A stretch of 64,000 nucleotides of DNA from Stieleria neptunia. Its GTDB lineage: Bacteria; Planctomycetota; Planctomycetia; Pirellulales; Pirellulaceae. The notes below the pieces were generated by a model. It did no database searches and had not been told where the DNA came from. It was given only the letters and a program-made list of their open reading frames with translations. The stretch lies in NCBI RefSeq assembly GCF_007754155.1, contig NZ_CP037423.1:6630938-6694937 (forward strand). Reading direction: 5' to 3'. The first letter of the stretch is position 1. Every line of letters begins with the position of its first letter. Below, piece by piece: positions 1 through 6,818 of this stretch. Position numbers and translations under genes: made by a program.

Positions 1-1
1 A

Positions 2-955
2 CGTATTTCGGCGCCCGAAGCGATGCGGCTGCAACGTGGGCGACACGAAGTCAAATTGATGGTCCGGTACCCGCAAGAGGAACGTCGCTCGTTGGTGAAT
101 TTTCGCGAGATTCGTGTCCGCGACCCTGCCGGAAACGAGCACCCGATCGAAGAACTTGCCGAAGTCACGCTGAAACGAGGCTTTTCGGAGATCAACCGAG
201 TCGACCAGATGCGTTCGGTCACCGTCAGCGCGGATTTGGATTGGAAAACCGCCAACTCGTCGCTGATCATCGCGGACTTGCAAGCGAATTATTTGCCCGA
301 GATGACGAAGCAGTTTCCTGGGGTTGAAGTGCGTTGGGAAGGCCAGGCGGAACAGAGTCGCGAGTCGGTCGGCAGCCTGATGGTGGGTTTTGGAATCGCC
401 ATCATCGCGATGTACGTGTTGCTCGTTTTGCAATTCCGCTCCTATGTTCAGCCGATTTTGATCCTGATGATCGTGCCCTTCGGGATGATCGGTGCGGTCT
501 GGGGGCACGCGATTTTGGGGCTTCCGCTGACGCTGTTCAGTATGTTTGGCCTGGTCGCGCTGTCGGGGGTCGTGATCAACGACTCGATCGTGCTGATCGA
601 TTTCATCAACGTTCGGGTGCGCGAAGGCCATCCGCCGATGGAGGCGCTCGCCGATGCGGGGCAACGTCGCTTTCGGCCGATTTTGCTGACCAGTCTGACG
701 ACGATCGCGGGGTTGATCCCCTTGATGCTCGAACGCTCGTTCCAGGCCCAACTGCTGATCCCGATGGCCGCGTCGCTGGCGTTCGGACTGAGCCTGGCGA
801 CGTTCTTGGTGTTGTTCCTCGTCCCGGTGTTCTACGCCCTGTACTTGCGAGGCTACAACTCCGCGGCGGCGCTCCTGCATCACCTGCACATCACCCGAGA
901 AAAGAACCCCGATCCCCTCGATTTCCCCGCCGAATCAAGCCCCACCGTGGGGTAA
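2..955 (+). CDS. RND-family efflux transporter, C-terminal part (5' end outside window)
   Basis: This is the 3' part of an inner-membrane RND (AcrB/MexB-like) proton-driven efflux pump. The frame is open from base 2, and the residues before the first ATG (base 23) already fit the family, so the gene starts upstream of the window. The visible part begins in the periplasmic porter region (LQRGRHEVKLMVRY) and continues into the second membrane bundle: hydrophobic helices follow at about residues 120-140, 145-165 and 170-195, with the family motif around GVVINDSIVLIDFIN, then RPILLTSLTTIAGLIPL and a last pair of helices. The stop TAA (953-955) lies in the first unit of a tandem repeat, so the last residues are probably repeat-derived. 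Partner periplasmic adaptor genes would be expected upstream. Confidence 0.9.
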   Translation, partial: RISAPEAMRLQRGRHEVKLMVRYPQEERRSLVNFREIRVRDPAGNEHPIEELAEVTLKRGFSEINRVDQMRSVTVSADLDWKTANSSLIIADLQANYLPEMTKQFPGVEVRWEGQAEQSRESVGSLMVGFGIAIIAMYVLLVLQFRSYVQPILILMIVPFGMIGAVWGHAILGLPLTLFSMFGLVALSGVVINDSIVLIDFINVRVREGHPPMEALADAGQRRFRPILLTSLTTIAGLIPLMLERSFQAQLLIPMAASLAFGLSLATFLVLFLVPVFYALYLRGYNSAAALLHHLHITREKNPDPLDFPAESSPTVG

Positions 956-1063
956 GCATCCTGCTTGCCATCCCCGTGGAGCAAGCATCCTGCTTGCCAT
1001 CCCCGTGGGGTAAGCATCCTGCTTGCCAATCCCTGTGGGGTAAGCATCCTGCTTGCCATCCCC
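946..1063. repeat. Four tandem 29-30 bp units with internal hairpin
   Basis: Four units start near 946, 975, 1004 and 1034. Each contains the core ggtaagcatcctgcttgcca with small changes (the second unit has gagcaagc) and can form a short stem (aagca/tgctt). The first unit supplies the stop codon of the RND gene. The minus-strand frames that read through it (SRMLTPRGWQAGC-like strings) are repeat translations, not genes. Bases 1064-1316, up to the tRNA, hold no gene I can support. Confidence 0.85.
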
Positions 1064-1316
1064 GGTTCTGCCTCCACCTGAGGCCGTATCCCGCCACCTT
1101 TCCTGGGGGCTCCCGCCGACGCCCCAGTGCTTGAGAAACCCGTCGGTTAGTGGACGGCCAGCCCAAATTGCCCGCGCGCGGAACAATTTCATGCCAGTGG
1201 AGGCCCCGGAGTCGAAACTGCGACAAATTTTCCGTCGCGAACCTGCAAAGATCTTGCCGACTCCTATTCATCAGATGGAAATCAGTTGCTAAACTTCCGC
1301 CTCAGACGCAAGTCAC

Positions 1317-1388
1317 TACCCCGTGGTGTAATTGGCAACACAGCTGGTTTTGGTCCAGCCATTCTAGGTTCAAGTCCTAGCGGGGTAG
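1317..1388 (+). tRNA. tRNA-Gln (anticodon TTG)
   Basis: A full cloverleaf can be drawn. The acceptor stem is taccccg (1317-1323) with cggggta (1381-1387) and discriminator g1388. The D stem is gtgt/acac, the anticodon stem gctgg/ccagc (1343-1347/1355-1359) with loop ttttggt giving TTG at 1350-1352, and the T stem ctagg/cctag (1364-1368/1376-1380). CCA is not encoded. The 3' end from 1376 is the attachment core of the integrative element, so the T-stem 3' strand and acceptor 3' strand are rebuilt from element-borne sequence after integration. Confidence 0.97.
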
Positions 1389-2743
1389 CTTAACGGCAAG
1401 ACACTGATAGCCGATGCGAGACAAACCCAGTTATTTACGGGTTTTTTAGCATCGGCTTTTTTTGTGTCTCGATTTAGCGGCGGATTTCCTGCACCGTCGG
1501 TGGTGGATTCGGTGGTGTTTTTTGAATCCACCACTTCCGCGTCGGTGCCCGTTTTGGGCTTCGCGTCCGGCGGCGTGGTCGTCACGCCCACGATCTTGGC
1601 ACCGTCGGTGACGGCACGGTCGAAACTTGCCTGCATCGTCATCGCGTAGTGCTTGTTGGCCACGTCCGGCGAATTCCCCAGCCAGCTGGTCACGTCCTTT
1701 GCCGGATAGTGGGCGAGCAATTCGGTTTCGCGTGTGGCGCGAAGATTCTGCATCGGCTTTTCCCACGGGACCAACTTGGCGCGGGTGATGATCTTTTCCA
1801 GGGTGGTCAAGATGTTGTCGCTGTGACCGTATCGCGTCTGGACGTACACGGCACCCTCGGGGGCCATTTCGCGGGCGCGGAGAAGGTGGGGACGCAGTTC
1901 GGGGAAAATCGGACAGCGGCGGACGGGCGGGGTCTTGTGGCTTCGCACCATCATCACGTTGTTTGCCAGGTCGATGTCGGCCCACTTTTGGATTCGGGTT
2001 TCGTGGCTTCGCATTCCAGCGTAGCGGGCAAACGCCAAGATGATCCGCCAATCTTCGCAGGGAGCTTTGCGGATGCACGCTTCGATCCAATCGGCCGGGA
2101 CCATGACCAGACGGTCGGAATTACCGGTCGTCGCGGATGCTTCACCGGCAAACGGATTGCGGGTGATGATCTCGTGCTTGATCGCCGCGTTGAAAAACTG
2201 CTTGCTGCGACCGATCCGCCGGCGGACAGTCCCTTCGGCCAAGCCGGTCTTAAACTTCTTCCGCTCGTTGCCCCTGGATTGAAGCCACTTCCGGTAAACC
2301 TCAGCATCGCCGGCGTTGATGTCGTCGATGCGTCGATCGTCGCCAAACTTCTTTCGCAGGCTTCTGGCCGTGATCTCCAATTGCTCAATTGTGCCCGCCT
2401 TACCGGGGTGCTCTTCGATGTAACGGTCGGTCCACTCCTTCAACGTCGGTGCCAGTTCCGGCTCGGGCGTGGGCTCAGGCTCATCGGGTCGTCGCGGCGC
2501 GGCAAGCCCCTTTGCGACCAGTTTGTTGTGAAGCTTGGCGGGAAGGTCAGCGAGCCATTGAGCAATGTCGCGGTCGGGATCGGCACCAACTATTTGCCGG
2601 CCAACAATGTGGTCGATCTTGCTGCCGATGGATTCGGCGGTACGTTTCGCGATCTTGCCGGGATACAGACTTCGTTTCTCGCCATCGGCATCGACGTAAC
2701 GGATTTCGATGCTCTTGTTTGGTTTCTGAATGATCGTTGCCAT
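1370..2743 (-). CDS. int: Tyrosine recombinase / integrase (planctomycete-type)
   Basis: This site-specific recombinase should integrate and excise the surrounding element at tRNA-Gln. I chose the ATG at 2743 (457 aa) because a ggagat ribosome-binding site lies about 9 bases upstream; in-frame starts up to 2758 are possible. The N-terminal part (1-95) is an arm-type region, the core-binding domain is about 100-200, and the catalytic domain about 215-380. Catalytic residues are Arg245 (GMRSHE), Lys270 (SHKTP), Arg335 (NLRATRE) and Tyr366 (ANKHY). The two usual histidines are replaced by Gln332 and Asn357 (WLGNS), as in other planctomycete integrases I recall. The C-terminus runs antisense through the tRNA 3' end (SYPART, stop 1370-1372). 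In the circular form the frame would continue differently (see 9701-9862). Confidence 0.93.
   Translation of the reverse strand: MATIIQKPNKSIEIRYVDADGEKRSLYPGKIAKRTAESIGSKIDHIVGRQIVGADPDRDIAQWLADLPAKLHNKLVAKGLAAPRRPDEPEPTPEPELAPTLKEWTDRYIEEHPGKAGTIEQLEITARSLRKKFGDDRRIDDINAGDAEVYRKWLQSRGNERKKFKTGLAEGTVRRRIGRSKQFFNAAIKHEIITRNPFAGEASATTGNSDRLVMVPADWIEACIRKAPCEDWRIILAFARYAGMRSHETRIQKWADIDLANNVMMVRSHKTPPVRRCPIFPELRPHLLRAREMAPEGAVYVQTRYGHSDNILTTLEKIITRAKLVPWEKPMQNLRATRETELLAHYPAKDVTSWLGNSPDVANKHYAMTMQASFDRAVTDGAKIVGVTTTPPDAKPKTGTDAEVVDSKNTTESTTDGAGNPPLNRDTKKADAKKPVNNWVCLASAISVLPLSYPART
1376..1391. other. attL core
   Basis: This is the 16-bp sequence cctagcggggtagctt, identical to 9863-9878. Identity stops on both sides (t1375 versus c9862, a1392 versus g9879). 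It covers the 3' strands of the T and acceptor stems, the discriminator and three downstream bases. The integrase gene ends just beyond it, so the core is also coding sequence. Confidence 0.9.
1410..1463 (+). terminator. Element-supplied terminator for tRNA-Gln, inside the integrase gene
   Basis: The stem gccgatgc (1410-1417) / gcatcggc (1449-1456) is followed by seven T residues (1457-1463). Inside it, aaaccc/gggttt (1423-1446) can form a second stem. It reads in the tRNA direction and replaces the terminator moved 8.5 kb away by integration. On the other strand the same bases encode the last residues of the integrase (around KKADAKKPVNNW). Confidence 0.7.
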
Positions 2744-2822
2744 CGTGTTCATCTCCACGATTCATCAAAGGATTGAAGGAGCAACGGCGGGCCGGTGATG
2801 AAGCCGGCTTTCGGGAGCGACC

Positions 2823-3218
2823 CTAGCCGTTGCGGTTGCCAGTGTAACGGATCGCGGCGGCACTCCGCAGCAATCTTTCGGTTCGTCGTCGTCGATGCTC
2901 TGCGAGCGGATCGCAGTGCGAACAATGCCAGCGGTCATCGAGCGTTTGCACGTCGCACAATCCGCCGCATGACTTACAGGTCGGCACCCCGGCCGGGTCC
3001 ACTTCGTCCAACGCCAGCGTCGCGGCGGCGTCATCATCCACAGGCAAGCCGTCAGCGAGTCTCAATAGCCGGATGATGTCCGGTTTAGATTCCCGCAGGG
3101 CCACCACGTCATCGTCGGTTAGGGCGTCCGCAGGGGCGTCCAGTTCGATCGCATCGCCGGCGACCGTGACGATAACGCCACGGGCCGACAAATCCGTCAG
3201 CAGGGCCAGGAGCGTCAT
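2823..3218 (-). CDS. Small TubC_N-like / zinc-ribbon protein of the element
   Basis: A 131-aa protein. Residues 1-55 (LLTDLSARGVIVTVAGDAIEL to about KPDIIRLL) resemble the TubC N-terminal docking fold, a small beta-alpha module known from docking in nonribosomal peptide/polyketide enzymes and also seen in replication-linked genes of mobile elements. Residues 80-103 hold two Cys-x2-Cys pairs (CKSCGG and CSHC), a probable zinc ribbon, followed by an Arg-rich tail. Its ATG overlaps the stop of the upstream DUF3987 gene by four bases (3215-3218), so it is translationally coupled to the replication module. A role as adaptor or DNA-binding accessory to the primase/helicase is inference. Confidence 0.75.
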   Translation of the reverse strand: MTLLALLTDLSARGVIVTVAGDAIELDAPADALTDDDVVALRESKPDIIRLLRLADGLPVDDDAAATLALDEVDPAGVPTCKSCGGLCDVQTLDDRWHCSHCDPLAEHRRRRTERLLRSAAAIRYTGNRNG

Positions 3219-5056
3219 AGCGTCACCTTTACCCTTTCGGTTTCGGATTCCGTAGAACCCGGTGCCAATGGTGCCAATGGCGGGGTGGTCGGTGGCTTGG
3301 GTGCCCGACTGTCACCATTGGCACCACTGCCCACCGATTCGCTTTTTAGGTGGGGTGACACCTCGTAGGTGATGCGTCCGCCAACCTTCGGTCGGTCCAG
3401 CTTGGCGATGTGATGGGTTTCTTCGAGCAATCCCAATACAGCATCCAATCGCTCGGGCTCGCCAGTGAATCGACGATGACCGTGTTTGTAGGCGTCGCGA
3501 CGGTCAAATGTGCGTTCATTCGCTCGATCGTTTCGCAACCATCGAAGGAGGTACTCCGCATCGTCACGAGCTTCGTCTGGTGATGCTGCGAGCAGATCCA
3601 ATGCGACGGCGGCGTGCGGGATGGCCCACCGCGCGATTCGTTCAGCCGACTCGATCGTTGCAACGTCGATGTCGAGCGACAAACCGGCGTCACCATGATG
3701 CTGGGCACAATGAAGAACCGCAGCGATGCGCAGGGTTGCCCCGGCCAGCTTTCCGCCCCAATCTTTCATCGGTTCCAATGACCCCGACCCCAACTCCACT
3801 TCGATCGACTCGCAGAACGCTTTGAACGCGACCACTGCGTCCGGCGAGAGTTTCAACCGATGGGGGCATCCATCTTCATCCGGCTCGATCATCGCTAGCA
3901 TCTTGACTGCGTGCGAGTAGGCCAGCGCCACCACGTCGGAGACCGGTGGCGTTGCGATCTTGCGGCGACCAATCCACGATTTCGGAATCGCGTACAGGAA
4001 TCGGCCAAGCAATCCACGGCCACGAAACGCAGGGGTGTCAGCAATGCCTCGAATCACCTCGGGTTGAATCGCCAACGCCATGGTCAGTGCGGGCGATTCA
4101 AGCTTGACCGGTGGACGCCCCATCCGTTGGACGGAGACCGCGTCGCCGCTATGTCCCATCAAATAGACGTTGATGTCGGTGGCTCCGCTTTTTGAATACT
4201 TGCCTGCCATCAAATCGAAAACGCCACCCTCGGCGGACATACTCGCAAGCCGTTCCCCGTTGGCTTCCAACAGAACCGCCAACCGTTCCGATGTGGCATC
4301 GTCGACAATCATCGTCGGCAGTTGGGGCACGCCCCACGTCGCCAGATGCTTGGCGATTTCACGGGCTTCTTGCTTTGCATTTTCCCGTTTGGTCGCGTCC
4401 GCATTTTCAGCTGCCGTCTTCTCCAACTTCGCCAAACGCTTTTCAGCTTGGCGACGGTCGCTCAGTTCCTCTGCCACCGTTTCGGCCAAGTCGGCTTGCA
4501 GCTTCGATTCCACTCCGCGCAGTGGTTTGGTCGCGTCTGCAAAAACTGCACTCTTGCGGTTTGCGGGGTCCAGGATCGCAGCGACGTACAGATTGCACGG
4601 TTCAGACCAGCCGGGCCACGCCTGCACCTCGATACGCTTCGCCAGACAAGCCGAACAAACAGCCAACGCTAAGAGCGCAGCCATATCCGCCGGCGTTTGG
4701 GTCGCTTCGGATTCTTCGGCTACCCAGTTCGCCAGCACAGGCGGTAACGCATCGACCGGGAACACCGGTAGCGGTGGGAGTCCGATCGGTTCCAATTCGG
4801 GCCAATCCCTCGGCGGTGGTGCTTTCGCTGCCAGTGCCAACAACTCTTGCTCAATCGACTCGGGTGATACTTCGGCACCCTCGGTGATCGCGGGCAACTT
4901 CGTGACCACCGCGTCGATGAAACGACGGCGGTCGTCGGCACGGTCGACGAAGAGTCCATCGCGGTGGATTTCCTTTTCGTCAAGGGTAACAACAACGATG
5001 TGGCATCCGTCATATCCGATCGACGGGACGGTCAAAGTCAATTCTGATTCGTTCAT
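3215..5056 (-). CDS. DUF3987 (YfjI-like) replication-associated protein
   Basis: A 613-aa protein of the DUF3987 family, common on plasmids, phages and integrative elements next to primases and thought to be helicase/primase-like. Residues 95-165 match the family entry region (PLPVFPVDALPPVLANWV, then SEPCNLYVAAILDP). The P-loop position reads ANRKSAVF (166-172), a degenerate Walker A of the RKS kind found in part of this family. Residues 180-238 form a charged coiled coil. The middle (AFRGRGLLGRFLYAIPKSWIG) is typical. Start and stop overlap neighbours by four bases each (5053-5056 and 3215-3218), giving a coupled operon. The C-terminal 40 residues are low complexity (Pro/Thr/Ala). Biochemical activity is unproven for the family. 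Confidence 0.85.
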   Translation of the reverse strand: MNESELTLTVPSIGYDGCHIVVVTLDEKEIHRDGLFVDRADDRRRFIDAVVTKLPAITEGAEVSPESIEQELLALAAKAPPPRDWPELEPIGLPPLPVFPVDALPPVLANWVAEESEATQTPADMAALLALAVCSACLAKRIEVQAWPGWSEPCNLYVAAILDPANRKSAVFADATKPLRGVESKLQADLAETVAEELSDRRQAEKRLAKLEKTAAENADATKRENAKQEAREIAKHLATWGVPQLPTMIVDDATSERLAVLLEANGERLASMSAEGGVFDLMAGKYSKSGATDINVYLMGHSGDAVSVQRMGRPPVKLESPALTMALAIQPEVIRGIADTPAFRGRGLLGRFLYAIPKSWIGRRKIATPPVSDVVALAYSHAVKMLAMIEPDEDGCPHRLKLSPDAVVAFKAFCESIEVELGSGSLEPMKDWGGKLAGATLRIAAVLHCAQHHGDAGLSLDIDVATIESAERIARWAIPHAAVALDLLAASPDEARDDAEYLLRWLRNDRANERTFDRRDAYKHGHRRFTGEPERLDAVLGLLEETHHIAKLDRPKVGGRITYEVSPHLKSESVGSGANGDSRAPKPPTTPPLAPLAPGSTESETERVKVTL

Positions 5057-6126
5057 CGTGCGTCCCCCTTCAATGTCAGGGATCGAGCAACAGTGGCGTT
5101 GACGATCGACAGCACGTCATCGGCGGAAGCGCCAGACCGAACCCAATCACGGGCATCGTTGTGACCGTCGGGCGGATAGATAATCCGCACCGATGGGCAA
5201 ACTGTAACCAGTGACGCGGCCAATGACTCCGCACCTCGTTTTCCTGCTTTGTTGGTGTCGTCATCAGCGACGATAACGCACTCGCTCGGGTGCAACCGCT
5301 TTATCAACTTCGTCGTGAACGCGACCGCACCGTTGCAACTGGGGCGACCAACGCAGTCAAAGCCGATTGATAAGATCGCCGCGCAGTCCGTAGGTCCTTC
5401 GGTGATAAAAAGCCGTTCGATGTCCACGGGCAATTGCGACGGCACGAACAAACCAGCCTTGCCACCGGAAACACTCCACTTGCGTCCAGTGTTCATACAC
5501 CGCAACCGCACGCCCACCACGTCGTCGTCGTGATCCCTCATTGGCCACGTCGTCGCGTTGTACTGCCAGGACCAGCCAACATGTAAACGCTTCAACTCCG
5601 TTGCCGGCAACGCCAAGTGATTAGCAAGCCGTGTCCACCACGTCGAGCGCATCGCATGATGACAGTCAATGGCCAAGCGATCCATATCGCCATCGCGCCT
5701 ACTCGATGCCCTCAGCGGCACCGTACGACGCATCGGTGGCGGGGCCGGTCGGTCAACCGCATCGTCTAGTCCCAGCCAGCCAGCGAGCCACCGACAGGCC
5801 GTGGCGGTATCACACGCCATCAACCATCGAAGGGTCGCGAGACCGTCACCCGGTCGCGGCTCAGTGCCAGAATGAAAACAAGACCGGCAGTGCACACTGC
5901 CACGCTGGGCAATGTCGGGAAAGGCGGAAAATCGATCGCGACCACCGCAGCGGGGACAAGGGTGCCCACGTCCGTCCAGCAAATCAGCCGACAGGCCGGC
6001 ATCGTGAAGAACGCTCGACCATTGGCCCATCGAAGCCGTTTTGAGTTCATCGATTGAAGGTCCTCGGTTAGAATGTTGGCGACGGGTCGCACTGTCACCA
6101 AAACTCGGGGGGCGTCGGTTACTCAT
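5053..6126 (-). CDS. Zinc-finger / TOPRIM primase of the element
   Basis: A 357-aa DNA primase-like protein. The ATG at 6126 overlaps the upstream stop in the sequence atgagtaa; a much longer in-frame extension to 6390 lies over that gene and is rejected. Residues 57-83 form a CHC2-like zinc finger (CPRC...HCRSC: Cys57, Cys60, Cys80, Cys83). Residues 238-330 form a TOPRIM domain with Glu243 (ITEGPTD) and the acidic triplet Asp288-290 (VIVADDD). It lies between a DUF3987 gene and a winged-helix-like gene and probably primes replication of the excised element. No helicase domain is fused; the DUF3987 protein may supply that role. Confidence 0.85.
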   Translation of the reverse strand: MSNRRPPSFGDSATRRQHSNRGPSIDELKTASMGQWSSVLHDAGLSADLLDGRGHPCPRCGGRDRFSAFPDIAQRGSVHCRSCFHSGTEPRPGDGLATLRWLMACDTATACRWLAGWLGLDDAVDRPAPPPMRRTVPLRASSRRDGDMDRLAIDCHHAMRSTWWTRLANHLALPATELKRLHVGWSWQYNATTWPMRDHDDDVVGVRLRCMNTGRKWSVSGGKAGLFVPSQLPVDIERLFITEGPTDCAAILSIGFDCVGRPSCNGAVAFTTKLIKRLHPSECVIVADDDTNKAGKRGAESLAASLVTVCPSVRIIYPPDGHNDARDWVRSGASADDVLSIVNATVARSLTLKGDAR

Positions 6127-6406
6127 GACCGGCACCCCCGTTTTTGTTGGTGCCAGCGAGAACCCAAAGCCGTTTCGGATTCGAGTGGTGCTTGGCATTC
6201 CCGCTTTCTCGAAAACCCGCGTACTCAATTTCGCCGTCGCGCCGCATTTGCGCGACATAGGGGCCAAATCCCCGACGGTCGAATCCCTCGGACGTCTTGA
6301 CTGCTTTCGCCGCATCTTCGGCGGCGACTTTCCTGCCGGTCGAAAGCATCCGGCGAAACACGGCCAAGAATTGCCGGATCGCATTTGCATCGTTTGAATC
6401 GCTCAT
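6119..6406 (-). CDS. Small winged-helix-like protein of the element
   Basis: A 95-aa protein I cannot name. The sequence (KVAAEDAAKAVKTSEGFDRRGFGPYVAQMRRDGEIEY-like arrangement, residues 27-62) looks like a small winged helix: a helix pair, then a recognition-type helix and a beta wing. It starts one base after the stop of the excisionase-like gene (6408) and its 3' end overlaps the primase start by eight bases, so it belongs to the coupled module. A DNA-binding or replication-initiation accessory role is inference. Confidence 0.7.
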   Translation of the reverse strand: MSDSNDANAIRQFLAVFRRMLSTGRKVAAEDAAKAVKTSEGFDRRGFGPYVAQMRRDGEIEYAGFRESGNAKHHSNPKRLWVLAGTNKNGGAGHE

Positions 6407-6407
6407 C

Positions 6408-6632
6408 TCAGCAGCCCTCCGATGATTCGGTGGTGCTGCCGTTGATGTGATCCATCAAAACGGCGGTTCGGAATCGAACACTGCCCCCGATGACGACTTT
6501 GGCGTCGGCCGGAAGGGTTCCTTCGAGCAACCAGCGGTCAATCGTCCGCGTCGTGGTCGCATAAAATTCTGCCGTCTGTTTTTTGGTCAACAGCGGCGGA
6601 TACGCTTGGGGCATCGATGCTGATGCGGCCAT
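6408..6632 (-). CDS. AlpA/excisionase-type helix-turn-helix protein
   Basis: A 74-aa MerR-like helix-turn-helix protein of the AlpA/excisionase type. Residues 13-60 carry the pattern (LLTKKQTAEFYATTTRTIDR, then WLLEGTLP and VRFR) in which the first helix pair reads DNA and the RF pair ends the wing. Such proteins act as recombination directionality factors or as transcription activators of element genes. A good ribosome-binding site (gagga) lies about 9 bases before the ATG. It is the first gene of the five-gene module and is preceded by a spacer with a TGTGA/TCACA dyad. Confidence 0.85.
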   Translation of the reverse strand: MAASASMPQAYPPLLTKKQTAEFYATTTRTIDRWLLEGTLPADAKVVIGGSVRFRTAVLMDHINGSTTESSEGC

Positions 6633-6728
6633 GTGGCAAATCCTCGTAAAAAGTCACGAATGACTCGCACGTCGACAAACGCAGTCGGGTGCGACGAGGG
6701 TCTTTATCCAGACGGTTTCTGTGATGGC

Positions 6729-6742
6729 TGTGAGTAATCACA
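6729..6742. promoter_or_regulatory. TGTGA-N4-TCACA dyad upstream of the excisionase-like gene
   Basis: The sequence tgtgagtaatcaca is an inverted repeat about 97 bases upstream of the excisionase-like start. A second, perfect dyad (ctgtgaatcttcacag, 6825-6840) lies inside the last codons of the 733-aa gene. The spacing and shape suggest operators for one regulator, but no promoter boxes are clear. Confidence 0.35.
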
Positions 6743-6818
6743 ACCAACCGACCAGACGGCCAAACCGGACGCTAACAGACAAGCGAAAACACCAAAAGAA
6801 AATTTCAGAAATCGAATT

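Noticed and set aside
946..1063. Possible CRISPR array
   Set aside because: Units are contiguous with no unique spacers, and there are no cas genes.
880..1271. Minus-strand frames with SRMLTPRGWQAGC-like repeats
   Set aside because: They are translations of the 29-30 bp tandem repeat and occur in all frames.
6127..6390. N-terminal extension of the primase
   Set aside because: It lies over the 95-aa gene in another frame, has no primase similarity, and the atgagtaa overlap gives a natural start at 6126.
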